Of a stretch of 64,000 nt of DNA, positions 33,857 to 43,820 are shown in pieces. Below the pieces are notes generated by a model that saw nothing but the letters and a program-made list of their open reading frames with translations, did not search any database and had not been told where the DNA came from. Where the stretch lies: the NCBI RefSeq assembly GCF_042656585.1, contig NZ_JBHSPG010000023.1. One strand, 5' to 3'. Within the stretch, counting starts at the first letter, position 1, and each line of letters begins with the position of its first letter. The translations under genes were made by a program, and so were the position numbers. This DNA is from Thalassorhabdus alkalitolerans. Lineage in GTDB: Bacteria; Bacillota; Bacilli; Bacillales; Marinococcaceae.

Positions 33857-35425
33857 ATGGAGCATCAGGCAGATGTGGTTGTGGTTGGAAGTGGTTTAGC
33901 AGGATTGGTTGCAGCTGAATCCTTAGGTTCTTCCTGTCAGGTGACCATAATAACGAAGGGAAGAAGGCAGCAAAGCAACTCGTTTTTAGCTCAGGGAGGG
34001 ATTGCAGCAGCAATAGGAGCAAACGATCACTGGAAGCTCCATTACCAAGATACGCTGTCGGCAGGGGGAGCTCATCAACGAAGAAGAATGGTAAAAAAGC
34101 TTGTCCAGAATGGCCCTGATATTACAAAGTGGTGCCAGTCGAAAGGGATTATTTTTGATATTGATTCAGCCGGCAAGGTGGCCTTAGGAAAAGAAGGCGC
34201 TCATCAAAGAAGGAGAATCCTTCATGCGGGTGGTGATGCAACAGGGGCCGTCATGGTATCTTCATTTCTAAAAACTGTTGAAGACTATGTTACTTGGCGG
34301 GAAGATGAAACAGCCTATGAATTGATTGTCCATGAAGGAGAGTGCCGAGGGGTACGTACGGTTACACCGGAAGGCCATTATCATACATACTTTTCAAAAG
34401 CTGTCATATTAGCTGCGGGAGGAGCCGGTCAGTTATATCCAGTCACTTCGAACGGCAAGCAGGCAACTGGGGATGGATATTCCCTTGCTTACATGGGCGG
34501 GGCTCTGCTGACTGACTTAGAAATGGTTCAGTTTCATCCCACAGTGACAAGAGGGGACAATGGCAATACTTTCTTAGTTTCAGAGGCAGTGAGAGGGGAA
34601 GGGGCACGCCTGATTACAAAAGAAGGAATCCCTATTATGGAAAGTCATCCGTTAAAAGATCTGGCACCTCGGGATATAGTGGCAAGAGAAGTAACCAAGT
34701 GGAGAAATAAAGGACAAAAAGTATTTTTGGATATTCAACATATAGTTGATTTTTCAACAAGGTTCCCAACGATATATAAATGGTGCAGTGACAACCAAGT
34801 TTCATTTTCAGACGGGAAAATCCCGATTGAGACGGGGGCTCACTTTAATATGGGAGGCGTGGTCGTAAATAGCAGAGGGCAGACAACCCTGCCAGGACTG
34901 TTTGCTGCAGGAGAGACAGCTTATACAGGTATTCACGGGGCAAACAGGCTTGCCAGTAACTCTCTCCTTGAGGCATGCGGGTTTGCAAGATGGTGTGCCG
35001 AAGAAGTGAAGAAAATGGTAGAGATGAAAAATGATTTTCCAGGTGAGTCAGCGGAAGAGAGGAATAATCCTTCCTTCACTAAAAGACATCTTCCATCCAA
35101 GGAAGAGATAAAACAGAACATGCATGATGGAGCTGGTGTGATCAGGCATGAGCTGGCCATGAAGAGATCGTTAAACTGGTGTAAAAGACATTTACAGGCT
35201 ATCGAAGACAGCTTTGTGCCCGCGACATCTGAGGAAGCAGAAATAAGGCACATGCTTGTCACCAGCTCTTTAGTACTGGAGAGTGCCCTAAATCGTGAAG
35301 AAAGCCTCGGGGCTCATTACCGTAACGATAGTCAAAACAGGGAAAGAAAAAAACAGTGGATGTGTCATAACGGCATGACAAAAACACTGATAAAAGCGAG
35401 CAAACCGCCTGAAGGAGGCTTTTGA
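33857..35425 (+). CDS. nadB: L-aspartate oxidase
   Basis: FAD enzyme that oxidises aspartate to iminoaspartate, the first step of de novo NAD synthesis. About 522 residues. The dinucleotide-binding motif is VVVVGSGLAGLVAAE at the N-terminus; FLAQGGIAAA, GGAGQLYP, LEMVQFHPT and GIHGANRLASNSLLE are family marks shared with succinate dehydrogenase flavoproteins. I chose ATG 33857 with AAGGGA upstream; an in-frame GTG at 33821 lies inside the NiaR operator. Its stop is just before the nadC start. Confidence 0.94.
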   Translation: MEHQADVVVVGSGLAGLVAAESLGSSCQVTIITKGRRQQSNSFLAQGGIAAAIGANDHWKLHYQDTLSAGGAHQRRRMVKKLVQNGPDITKWCQSKGIIFDIDSAGKVALGKEGAHQRRRILHAGGDATGAVMVSSFLKTVEDYVTWREDETAYELIVHEGECRGVRTVTPEGHYHTYFSKAVILAAGGAGQLYPVTSNGKQATGDGYSLAYMGGALLTDLEMVQFHPTVTRGDNGNTFLVSEAVRGEGARLITKEGIPIMESHPLKDLAPRDIVAREVTKWRNKGQKVFLDIQHIVDFSTRFPTIYKWCSDNQVSFSDGKIPIETGAHFNMGGVVVNSRGQTTLPGLFAAGETAYTGIHGANRLASNSLLEACGFARWCAEEVKKMVEMKNDFPGESAEERNNPSFTKRHLPSKEEIKQNMHDGAGVIRHELAMKRSLNWCKRHLQAIEDSFVPATSEEAEIRHMLVTSSLVLESALNREESLGAHYRNDSQNRERKKQWMCHNGMTKTLIKASKPPEGGF

Positions 35426-35430
35426 GAAAA

Positions 35431-36282
35431 GTGAATAGCATTTTGATGAGGGAAGAAATAGCTAGATTTTTAAAAGAAGATATTGGAGCACAGGATCTTG
35501 CATCGGAAATTATTTTTTCAAAAGAGGATTATTCTAAAGGAACGTGGGTTTGCAAAGAACCTGGCATTGCTGCAGGCCTGGAAGTAGTAAAAGAAGGATA
35601 CCGGTTCATTTCACCTGACATTAAAGTAACCTTTTTCGTAAGAGAAGGGGAAGAAATGAAAAAAGGCCAGACGATAGGAGAGGTAGAAGGTCCTGTACAA
35701 CTCTTATTAAGCGGAGAGAGAGTCATGCTTAATCTTTTTCAGCGTATGAGCGGAATTGCAACTCTTACAGCACAGGCAGTAAGTAAATTATCTGAAGGGA
35801 AGACAAGGGTTTGTGATACAAGAAAAACCACTCCTGGTCTGCGAATGTTTGAGAAAGAAGCCGTTCGCGTAGGGGGAGGGTTTAATCACCGTTTTGGTCT
35901 CTATGACGCAGTGATGGTTAAGGATAACCATATAAAAGCTGCCGGAGGCATTTCAAAAGCAATAGAAAAAGTAAGGAAGCACGTTGGGCCGACTGTAAAA
36001 GTTGAAGTTGAAGCTACAAATCAGAAAGAAATAGAAGAAGCTGTGGTAAGCGGAGCAGATATTATTATGTTTGATAACTTTACCCCTGAAGAGATAGAGA
36101 GAACGATATCATTAGTGCCTTCCTCTATACTGACTGAAGCTTCAGGAGGAATCAATTTATCAAATTTAGATAAATACAGTCAGTGCGGTGTAGATTTTAT
36201 TTCCATGGGATGTTTAACTCATTCAGCCCCATCCCTTGATATTAGTTTTAATTTGGAGGTAAAAGCATATGAGCTTTCTTGA
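35431..36282 (+). CDS. nadC: Nicotinate-nucleotide pyrophosphorylase (quinolinate phosphoribosyltransferase)
   Basis: Joins quinolinate and PRPP to nicotinate mononucleotide with loss of CO2. About 283 residues with the NadC order: FLKEDIGAQDLASEIIF, NLFQRMSGIATLT, DTRKTTPGLR, GGGFNHRFGLYD, VMVKDNHI and VEVEATNQKEIEEA. The start is uncertain: GTG 35431 gives an N-terminus like B. subtilis NadC but lies 12 bases from AAGGAGG. TTG 35422 lies only 3 bases from it and overlaps the nadB stop. The end overlaps nadA. Confidence 0.93.
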   Translation: MNSILMREEIARFLKEDIGAQDLASEIIFSKEDYSKGTWVCKEPGIAAGLEVVKEGYRFISPDIKVTFFVREGEEMKKGQTIGEVEGPVQLLLSGERVMLNLFQRMSGIATLTAQAVSKLSEGKTRVCDTRKTTPGLRMFEKEAVRVGGGFNHRFGLYDAVMVKDNHIKAAGGISKAIEKVRKHVGPTVKVEVEATNQKEIEEAVVSGADIIMFDNFTPEEIERTISLVPSSILTEASGGINLSNLDKYSQCGVDFISMGCLTHSAPSLDISFNLEVKAYELS

Positions 36283-37372
36283 GATGATTGAACAAATCCC
36301 TCGTCTACCAGAACATTATTTACAAATGAATCAGGAAGAACTGCGTGAAAGGGTGATGGCACATAAGAAGAGGCTGGGTCAGCGCCTTTATATTCCCGGC
36401 CATCACTACCAAAAAGATGAAGTCATAGAATTTGCTGATGACACGGGAGACTCGTTGCAGCTCGCCAGACTTTCTGAGCAAAACAATAAGGCAGAGTATG
36501 TGATCTTTTTGGGCGTGCATTTTATGGCTGAAACAGCCGACATACTTACTTCTGACGATCAAAAGGTAATCTTGCCTGACTTACGGGCAGGCTGTTCTAT
36601 GGCCGATATGGCCGACATCGACCAGACAGAAAAAGCGTGGGAAAAACTCATGGAGCTTTTTGAAGATACTATTGTTCCTCTGACGTATGTGAACAGCACC
36701 GCAGCTATAAAAGCTTTTTGCGGAAAACATGGAGGGGCCACTGCTACTTCTTCTAATGCAGGTGTGATGTTTGATTGGGCACTCATCCAAAAAAAGAGGG
36801 TTCTGTTTTTGCCCGATCAGCATCTTGGGCGGAATACTGCTTATGATAAGGGAATTCCTCTTGAAAACATGGCTGTGTGGGATCCGATAAAAGGCAGCCT
36901 TGAATATGAGGGGAGGATTGAAGACGTTCAAGTTATTCTATGGAAAGGGCATTGTTCTGTCCACGAAAAATTTACCGTGAACCAAATTCAAACCTTAAGA
37001 GCCGCTGATCCGGAAACAAAGATTATCGTTCATCCAGAATGCTCCTGGGAGGTCGTTCAGGCTGCTGACTACAACGGTTCGACGAACAAGATCATAACGA
37101 CAATAGAGCAGGCTCCGGCTGGGAGCAAGTGGGCTGTTGGAACCGAGATGAACCTGGTTCAGCGTCTAAAACATACTCATCAAAATAAAGAGATACATTC
37201 GTTAAATCCTGCTATGTGTCCTTGTTTAACAATGAACAGAATTGATCTTCCTCATTTGCTGTGGTCCCTTGATTCAATAGAAAAGAACCATCCTCATCAC
37301 ATTATCAAAGTGGATAAGGACACTGCTGCTTTTGCGAAATCAGCATTGGAGAGAATGCTTTCCTTTGCTTAA
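36269..37372 (+). CDS. nadA: Quinolinate synthase
   Basis: Condenses iminoaspartate with dihydroxyacetone phosphate to quinolinate using a 4Fe-4S cluster. The 367-residue length fits the Bacillus-type enzyme. Cluster cysteines are in RAGCSMADM, HPECSWEV and MCPCLTMN, and the substrate-binding YIPGHHYQKDEV lies near residue 45. The start has TTTGGAGG and lies within the nadC end, so nadB-nadC-nadA is one operon. Maturation probably needs the nifS product encoded next door. Confidence 0.95.
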   Translation: MSFLEMIEQIPRLPEHYLQMNQEELRERVMAHKKRLGQRLYIPGHHYQKDEVIEFADDTGDSLQLARLSEQNNKAEYVIFLGVHFMAETADILTSDDQKVILPDLRAGCSMADMADIDQTEKAWEKLMELFEDTIVPLTYVNSTAAIKAFCGKHGGATATSSNAGVMFDWALIQKKRVLFLPDQHLGRNTAYDKGIPLENMAVWDPIKGSLEYEGRIEDVQVILWKGHCSVHEKFTVNQIQTLRAADPETKIIVHPECSWEVVQAADYNGSTNKIITTIEQAPAGSKWAVGTEMNLVQRLKHTHQNKEIHSLNPAMCPCLTMNRIDLPHLLWSLDSIEKNHPHHIIKVDKDTAAFAKSALERMLSFA

Positions 37373-37386
37373 CCAAACAAGAGTGT

Positions 37387-37412
37387 AAGCCGTCTCATGA
37401 AAGAGACGGCTT
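37387..37412 (+). terminator. Hairpin after nadA
   Basis: Perfect 10-base stem AAGCCGTCTC / GAGACGGCTT with a 6-base loop; the T run after it is weak, so efficiency is unsure. Confidence 0.6.
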
Positions 37413-37497
37413 AGGCTTATCATGAGATAACTGAAAATTATATATATTCAATGGGAGGTGCAGTATGTTATATTTGTGGGAAAGGGAGGGATTTTGA

Positions 37498-38892
37498 ATG
37501 GAAAGCTATCTCCTGTGTAACATAAGGGAAAATCAAAAGACAATCACACTTAAAGCTGAGAAACTTGTTATGTATCTTCAAAGCAAATGGGTTGAAGCTT
37601 TCGATGAGAATGGCCATGTATACTATTTGCTGTTTTACAAAAATGACTATATTACATGGACGAAGCCAGTCTGGCAAAACAGACATTCCCACCTGGAACA
37701 ATCCTTTAAAAAAGGTATGACTTTTCCAGCGCCCCACCCTTTTCTTGTTAATCTGCTTGCAACGAAAGAAGTATTTCCGAAAGTGGCTGTATCTCATCTC
37801 CCTGAAAAACTCCAAAAAAGCTATACTCCTCATGAAACCTCTCTAATTCTAACCTTCTTAGATTCATTTGAATCAAAAGGTACTATTTTTAAACCAATCC
37901 AGTCAATTTATTATAAATACAGGCGAAACGGTCAAATGTTTGCAGGCTATCGGATCATTCGAATTCTTCAGGACTTTTTGCCAGAACACTCCTGGGTTAA
38001 AGATATTGCAAGTTCCTTTGAGTTTGAAAAATACAATAGTATGTATCACTTAGTTTCAGAAGAGCTGATGGAAAAGGATCCATTATTTTCCGAAAAGTCT
38101 TTATATAAAAGCGCAGAAGAAGAAGATTCTTATCGCTTACTGGAACTAATGAAGAAAGAACATCGCATTCTCGATCACACAGCCCTGTCCTTGGAAGCTT
38201 ACCGGAAGTTCAAATCATTATCATCCTATACTCTTATGAAATCTTTACTCGAGGACGCTTTCTCAGTGGCCGAACAAATTTATATTATAGAAGAGCTAAA
38301 GGGTATAAGTGGAAAAAACAATCACATCCTACAAGATCTCTTACACCTCTACCTAAAAGAAAATGAAGTAGAAAAATTGTGTAACTTACTCGCTCAAGAC
38401 GCCATTACGCTTACGGTTGAACAAAGAAATTCGTTTGAAAAGATGCTTCTTACTATGGACTTTGAGGAAAACCGGGTACAGGTAGAGAAGCTGAATTCTT
38501 ATCTTCTTCCTATTTTAGACACCAACTCCCTCAAAGCCAGTGAGCTTCTTCAAAACTGTGTCAGCCGTCTTCTTTCTGAATATGACATCTCTTATGTCCT
38601 GGAATGGCTTGAGCCGTTAAAACGGAATGAGGAAGCAGGGAAGCTTTACTATACTTTTGAAAAGATGAGCCATTTAGTAGATGACCCGGATCAACAATTT
38701 TTGTTAGGGGAACTATATTATGAGTTTCAACGTTTTGACGCAGCGATTGACTGTTTCAGCTGGCAAATGGAGCTGGATAAAACAGATCCTAAACCAGTAC
38801 AATGGCTTTCAAAGATTTATTTGGAAACTGGGAAAGAAGATGAATCAAAAGCATATCAGCAGCTTTACCAGGAGATGTCAAAGGAAGCGTAA
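37498..38892 (+). CDS. Hypothetical helical-repeat (TPR-like) protein, 464 residues
   Basis: I do not recognise this family. The start has GGGAGGG before it. The N-terminal 110 residues are mixed alpha/beta (AFDENGHVYYLLFYKNDYITW) and could be a binding module. From about residue 170 the protein is almost all helical, and residues 395-460 (QQFLLGELYYEFQRFDAAIDC, WLSKIYLETGKEDESKAYQQ) read as two TPR units. No signal peptide or membrane helix. Single-gene unit between the nad operon and the convergent ilvD. A scaffold or protein-binding role is a guess. Confidence 0.75.
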   Translation: MESYLLCNIRENQKTITLKAEKLVMYLQSKWVEAFDENGHVYYLLFYKNDYITWTKPVWQNRHSHLEQSFKKGMTFPAPHPFLVNLLATKEVFPKVAVSHLPEKLQKSYTPHETSLILTFLDSFESKGTIFKPIQSIYYKYRRNGQMFAGYRIIRILQDFLPEHSWVKDIASSFEFEKYNSMYHLVSEELMEKDPLFSEKSLYKSAEEEDSYRLLELMKKEHRILDHTALSLEAYRKFKSLSSYTLMKSLLEDAFSVAEQIYIIEELKGISGKNNHILQDLLHLYLKENEVEKLCNLLAQDAITLTVEQRNSFEKMLLTMDFEENRVQVEKLNSYLLPILDTNSLKASELLQNCVSRLLSEYDISYVLEWLEPLKRNEEAGKLYYTFEKMSHLVDDPDQQFLLGELYYEFQRFDAAIDCFSWQMELDKTDPKPVQWLSKIYLETGKEDESKAYQQLYQEMSKEA

Positions 38893-38979
38893 ATAACATC
38901 ATGGCTCTCTTTAGAGGGATGACAGCCTCTTTTTAAGAGGACTACACTTCTAATTACGGGGTATTAAACTTATGAAAAA

Positions 38980-39007
38980 GGCGGTTGAGAAGATGTTCTC
39001 AACCGCC
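38980..39007 (-). terminator. Terminator of ilvD
   Basis: Perfect 12-base stem GGCGGTTGAGAA / TTCTCAACCGCC; on the minus strand five T follow. It lies about 110 bases beyond the ilvD stop. Confidence 0.85.
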
Positions 39008-39114
39008 TGAATAAAGAGGGGGGCTACGTAAGCATTTTTGCATTAACCTTCAGCAGAAACCGTCTGGGAGGTCTCATTATTCTGTTTGATTTCTTTATCA
39101 AAGTAATAATTCCT

Positions 39115-40806
39115 TTACAGGTCTGCGTCTGTTACGGCTCCTTTGGCACTTGACGAGACAAGTTTTGAATATTTACCAAGAATCCCTGTTTTGTATTTAG
39201 GTTCTAATGGTTTCCACTCTCTCATCCTCTTATCAATTTCTTCAGAAGAGATGTTAATATTGATCTCCTGGGTTTCACTGTCGATAACAATCGGATCGCC
39301 ATCCTTTAATATAGCGATCGGTCCTCCGGCTTGAGCTTCTGGTGCAATATGGCCGATAACGAATCCGTGAGATCCCCCTGAAAAACGTCCGTCCGTGAGG
39401 AGGGCAACCTTCCCTCCCAATCCTTTTCCAACAATCATAGAGGTTGGTGAAAGCATTTCAGGCATTCCAGGTCCGCCTTTTGGTCCCACATTCCTAATGA
39501 CCAATACATCGCCTTCTTGTATTTCATTGCTCATAATTGCTTCTGTTGCTGAAGCTTCACTGTCAAACACTTTAGCTTTTCCATCAAATCTGGTAATTTC
39601 AAGACCTGACATTTTGGCCACCGCTCCTTCAGGTGCAAGGTTCCCGCGGAGTACAACCAGGGGACCTGTTTTTTTGATAGGACGGTCCAAAGGAAAGATG
39701 ATGTCTTGATCTTCTTTTAGAGAAGGCGCTTCATCCAGGTTTTCAGCGAGCGTTTTTCCAGTCACTGTTAAGCAGTCTCCGTGAAGAAGTTCTTTTTCTA
39801 GTAATAGCTTCATCACTCCCGGAACACCGCCGATTTCATATAAGTCCTGCATGACATATTTTCCGCTTGGTTTCAGGTTTGCGATATGCGGCACTTTCTC
39901 TCTTATCTTTTCGAAATCCTCATAAGCAAGATCTATACCGGCTGAATGGGCAATAGCTAACAGGTGTAAGAAAGCATTCGTAGAACCGCCTAACGCCATC
40001 ACTACAGTAATTGCATTTTCGAAGGCTTTTTTTGTCATGATGTCTTTAGGGTAAATATCTTTTTCAAGAAGGCGGACAACCATTTCTCCTGCCTGTCGGC
40101 ATTCTGTTTCCTTATATTCATAAATTGCAGGAGTAGAAGAAGACCCTGGAATGCTCATACCAAGTGCTTCTACGGCAGCAGCCATCGTATTGGCTGTGTA
40201 CATGCCGCCACATGCGCCGGCCCCTGGACAGGAGTGACATTCAACCTGATGAAGCTCTTCGTCATTAATTGTTCCTTGGTGATACTTTCCAACGGCTTCA
40301 AAGGAAGAGACAATATCAAGATCCTCTCCGTTTAATTTACCAGGCTGAATGGTACCACCGTATACGTAAACGGAAGGAATATTCATACGACCGATAGAAA
40401 TAAGGCAGGCTGGAGTAGTCTTGTCACAGCCTCCAATGGCTACCACACCATCAAATCTCTCAGCCCCTGTTACAGTTTCAATTGAATCGGCAATAACTTC
40501 TCTGCTCGGTAAGGAAAAATTCATGCCTTCGTGACCCATGGCAATGCCATCGGAAACAGTAATGGTATTAAAAATTAAGGGAGCACCTCCGCTTTCAGAC
40601 ACTCCTTCTTTTGTTTCCCGTGCAAGCTTATCAATATGTATATTACATGGTGTCACTTCACTCCAAGTGCTCGCTACTCCTATTTGAGGTTTCTTGAAAT
40701 CCTCGTCTTTGAATCCAACGGCCCGAAGCATGGCTCTGTTAGGGGTCTTGTTAACACCTTCGCTGATCACTTTACTACGTATGCGGAGATCTTTTTTTTC
40801 CGACAT
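39115..40806 (-). CDS. ilvD: Dihydroxyacid dehydratase
   Basis: Fe-S enzyme that dehydrates dihydroxy-isovalerate and dihydroxy-methylvalerate in valine and isoleucine synthesis. The 563-residue protein has GGCDKTTPACLIS and CHSCPGAGACGGMYTANTM, which bind the cluster, and GPKGGPGMPEM and DGRFSGGSHG in the C-terminal half. The start follows AAAGGGTGA. It is alone here, without ilvBHC; a branched-chain aminotransferase is 32 kb upstream. I found no T-box in the 190 bases before it. Confidence 0.95.
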   Translation of the reverse strand: MSEKKDLRIRSKVISEGVNKTPNRAMLRAVGFKDEDFKKPQIGVASTWSEVTPCNIHIDKLARETKEGVSESGGAPLIFNTITVSDGIAMGHEGMNFSLPSREVIADSIETVTGAERFDGVVAIGGCDKTTPACLISIGRMNIPSVYVYGGTIQPGKLNGEDLDIVSSFEAVGKYHQGTINDEELHQVECHSCPGAGACGGMYTANTMAAAVEALGMSIPGSSSTPAIYEYKETECRQAGEMVVRLLEKDIYPKDIMTKKAFENAITVVMALGGSTNAFLHLLAIAHSAGIDLAYEDFEKIREKVPHIANLKPSGKYVMQDLYEIGGVPGVMKLLLEKELLHGDCLTVTGKTLAENLDEAPSLKEDQDIIFPLDRPIKKTGPLVVLRGNLAPEGAVAKMSGLEITRFDGKAKVFDSEASATEAIMSNEIQEGDVLVIRNVGPKGGPGMPEMLSPTSMIVGKGLGGKVALLTDGRFSGGSHGFVIGHIAPEAQAGGPIAILKDGDPIVIDSETQEININISSEEIDKRMREWKPLEPKYKTGILGKYSKLVSSSAKGAVTDADL

Positions 40807-40997
40807 ATAATCACCCTTTCTGAATTGATTGATATCCCTGTCCCAACCATACTTGAAACAAAATTATCAGTCAATTATATAAGGCTCAAACTTTTCCACT
40901 CAGAGCCGATGAATAATATAGGTGTCAGACACAATAAGAGATATGTATTTCTTCTTTCCAGTGTTTGCACGAATATTTCCCAGCGGAGGGGTCTTAC

Positions 40998-43013
40998 ATG
41001 AAGAAGAGAATAAGACAGCTGACAGGTGGAGGATCACTTAGAAAGAAGCTAATAGCCTGTTTTTTGCTAGTTGGCCTGCTTCCTATGATTATTTCTACAT
41101 ATTTTGTCTATCACTCAAGCAGTGATGAAATCGTTGCTAAGGAACAAGAGTCCATGGAAAGCATCGCGGCAGGCACAGCCGATGCTATGGAACGGTGGCT
41201 TGACAGACGAATGGGAGAAATAAAATTAACAGCACAGACAGAAGCAATTGAATCACTAGATACAGAAGCCCAGCTACGTCTAATGCACCGTGTCAAAGAA
41301 CAAAATGAAACCTATGAAACCGTAGTATTTACTGATCCTGAAGGAATAGTTAGGGCGCACACTACTGAGGAAAATATTGGACAATTAAATTTAGCAGACC
41401 GAGCCTACTTTCAAAATGGCATGGATGGAGAAGATACGATTTCCAGTGTGCTGGAATCCAATGCTACCGGGAACAGAATTGTGGTCGTGGCGACGCCAGT
41501 GAGAGAACAAAGCGGAGAAATTACCGGGGTGTTATCTGCTTCCGTAAACTTTGAAGAATTGATTTATCAGTTTCTTGATGAGGAGTCTTCAAATATTGGT
41601 GGACTGCCTCTTCTCATAGATGATCAGGATATCATTCAACTTTCTCCAGATGAGGAACAGATAGGGCTAGTAACCAATGAAACAGGACTAAGCCAGGAAT
41701 GGCTCACTGCTTTTGAAAGCGGTAAACAAGAAACAGGGGCTACAGTATTAAGCAGAAACGGGGAAGACGTCCTTTTAGCCTATGCTCCGATTTCTTTAGC
41801 GGGTTATGGTCTATATATGGTTACGCCCATGGAAACCGTACTGGCTGTATCTTCTGACATTCTTATGCAGACAGTCATTATTATTACCATTGCGGCTTTA
41901 CTTATTATATTCTTTGCCTGGTTTATTGCTCAAAGAATAAGCAAGCCTGTGAGAGCTGTAACAGAGGAAGTGAGAAAAGTTGCAGCTGGTGATATAAGTG
42001 GAGAAGAAATATCAGTCTCTTCTCATGACGAAATAGGTGAATTGGCGGCAAATGTAAATCAAATGACAGCAAATCTCAAGAAGCTGATTAGGCAGGTAGA
42101 TGAAAGTGCAGATCTTGTAGCTGCTTCCTCAGAACAGCTTACAGCAAGTGCTGAACAATCAAGCAAATCATCAGAAGCAATAACGAATGCTATGCAAGAA
42201 GTAGCAGCAGGTTCGGAACAGCAAAACACCGGTGTTCAAGAAAGCCAGTTATCAATGGAGGAAGTTACGAAAGGGGTACAGCAGGTCGCAGAATCCTCCG
42301 CAGCTATTACTGAAAGCTCCAATACAACAATTGAAAAAGCAGAAGAAGGAGGGCAATTTGTACAGCAAACCCTGGAGAAAATGGAAACGATCAATACGTC
42401 AGTGAATGAATCTAGTTCAATAAATCAATCATTAAATAATCACTCAAAAGAGATTGAAAAGATATTGGGAGTGATTACTGATATTGCAGAACAAACTAAT
42501 CTGCTAGCTTTAAACGCAGCCATAGAAGCTGCCAGGGCAGGTGAAGAAGGACGGGGATTTGCAGTAGTGGCTGAAGAAGTGAGAAAGCTGGCGGAAGGAT
42601 CTCAAAAGTCTTCTAAGCAAATAGCAGTGATTATCGGGGAAATTCAGCAGGATATGGAAAGATCAATCAACTCAATGAGCAAAGTGACTAAGGATGTAGA
42701 AGAAGGGTTAGAAGTGGCTCAAGGCACAAAAGAAAAGTTTCAGGATATTATAGAAAACACGACTTTAGTGGCAGAACAAATCGAAAATCTGGCTGCCACC
42801 TCTGAAGAGATGTCCGCAGGTACTCAGCAAGTGTCTGCTTCTTTTGAAGAGATAGCGAAGGTTATTCAAGCTACGACATCAAGCACTCGTCACGTAGCTT
42901 CGTCCTCTGAAGAACAACTTGCTTCTGTTCAAGAAATAAATTCATCAGCTCAGTCATTACGTGATATGTCAAGCCGTCTTAATGAAGTGATAAAAGAATT
43001 CAAGGTAAAATAA
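40998..43013 (+). CDS. Methyl-accepting chemotaxis protein
   Basis: Membrane chemoreceptor of 671 residues. Order: TM1 (about 16-36), an extracellular double-Cache sensor (about 40-285, including FTDPEGIVRAHT and NLADRAYFQNGMDGE), TM2 (about 293-315), HAMP (RISKPVRAVTEEV) and a long coiled-coil signalling domain. The hairpin tip has TNLLALNAAIEAARAGE and GRGFAVVAEEVRKLA, the CheA/CheW contact. ATG 40998 has GGAGGGG upstream. The sensor resembles amino acid or carboxylate-binding Cache domains; the ligand is unknown. Confidence 0.94.
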   Translation: MKKRIRQLTGGGSLRKKLIACFLLVGLLPMIISTYFVYHSSSDEIVAKEQESMESIAAGTADAMERWLDRRMGEIKLTAQTEAIESLDTEAQLRLMHRVKEQNETYETVVFTDPEGIVRAHTTEENIGQLNLADRAYFQNGMDGEDTISSVLESNATGNRIVVVATPVREQSGEITGVLSASVNFEELIYQFLDEESSNIGGLPLLIDDQDIIQLSPDEEQIGLVTNETGLSQEWLTAFESGKQETGATVLSRNGEDVLLAYAPISLAGYGLYMVTPMETVLAVSSDILMQTVIIITIAALLIIFFAWFIAQRISKPVRAVTEEVRKVAAGDISGEEISVSSHDEIGELAANVNQMTANLKKLIRQVDESADLVAASSEQLTASAEQSSKSSEAITNAMQEVAAGSEQQNTGVQESQLSMEEVTKGVQQVAESSAAITESSNTTIEKAEEGGQFVQQTLEKMETINTSVNESSSINQSLNNHSKEIEKILGVITDIAEQTNLLALNAAIEAARAGEEGRGFAVVAEEVRKLAEGSQKSSKQIAVIIGEIQQDMERSINSMSKVTKDVEEGLEVAQGTKEKFQDIIENTTLVAEQIENLAATSEEMSAGTQQVSASFEEIAKVIQATTSSTRHVASSSEEQLASVQEINSSAQSLRDMSSRLNEVIKEFKVK

Positions 43014-43221
43014 ATGACAGAGAGGGGTTGTGTTGTCCCATAAGTCAGGATGGCTGTTATTATTTAACTTCATCAGCTGAAAAAGTCTCTTGGGACAGCC
43101 CTCCTTCCCTTGTGAGGAGATAAAAAACCTGTTTTGGTTCCACCTTTTAAGGGAACAAAAGACAAAAACAGTTGATGAATTTTTTTGTCTACCTTAGCCT
43201 TTAATTAGTTGGAGAGATCAT

Positions 43222-43731
43222 ATGGCCATTCAAAAGAAAAGCGTGTTCCTGTTCTATCTTGCAAGCATTATTCTTATTGCAGTCAGCTATGCTGCCCATA
43301 ACCCTGAAATTATCTCACCAGCAGAGGGAGTTACTTTTACATTTAGTGACTTTCTCCTCTTATTTGCAATGAAAACATTGCTTTTTGTTCTGCTCATTCT
43401 TACTTCATTTCTTGGTCTGCCATTCTTGCTTCTGCCTCTTATCATTTGGCAGATCGGTGCAGCTGGTGCTGAAAGCCCCCTGACTCCACTAAGCTACTAT
43501 AGTATGTCATTTATACCGATAGCATTGAATCTTTTTGTAATGTTTATTGTATTTATGTTTACCATTTACCATGTCAGGATGCTTTTCCGGTTTTTAAAAG
43601 ACCGGAGTGAAAAAGAAAACCTGAAAGGATTATACATATCCTTTTCAAAAAGGTATCTCCCTATTATATTTATCCTCATTTTTATATCTTCAATAGCAGA
43701 AGCGTTAGTCGCAAATATGCAGTATTTATAA
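43222..43731 (+). CDS. Hypothetical membrane protein, 169 residues
   Basis: Not recognised. Four hydrophobic helices: near residues 8-25, 45-78 (possibly two close together), 95-120 and 147-162, with a charged loop FRFLKDRSEKENLKGLY before the last. The look is like SpoIIM-type integral membrane proteins but no clear motif supports that. The start has GGAGAGATC before it. Single-gene unit after the chemoreceptor, ended by a strong hairpin. Confidence 0.7.
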   Translation: MAIQKKSVFLFYLASIILIAVSYAAHNPEIISPAEGVTFTFSDFLLLFAMKTLLFVLLILTSFLGLPFLLLPLIIWQIGAAGAESPLTPLSYYSMSFIPIALNLFVMFIVFMFTIYHVRMLFRFLKDRSEKENLKGLYISFSKRYLPIIFILIFISSIAEALVANMQYL

Positions 43732-43760
43732 GAAATGCCGATTTTAAAAGCAGTCAGAAA

Positions 43761-43810
43761 AAAAGACTGAGCATGATCGTGAAGGTATCCGATCATACGC
43801 AGTCTTTTTT
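43761..43810. terminator. Bidirectional terminator
   Basis: AAAAGACTG...ATGATCG pairs with CGATCAT...CAGTCTTTT, with A and T runs on both sides; convergent genes end on either side. Confidence 0.8.
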
Positions 43811-43820
43811 CTTTTATTAT

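Noticed and set aside
37421..37500. Tiny frames with CxxC or a 10-codon peptide just before the 464-residue gene
   Set aside because: Too short to support; the GGAGG sites there are better read as the ribosome site region of the large gene.
40807..40997. T-box or other leader upstream of ilvD
   Set aside because: No T-box sequence or specifier-like stem is visible in this interval, which is also the promoter region of the chemoreceptor gene.
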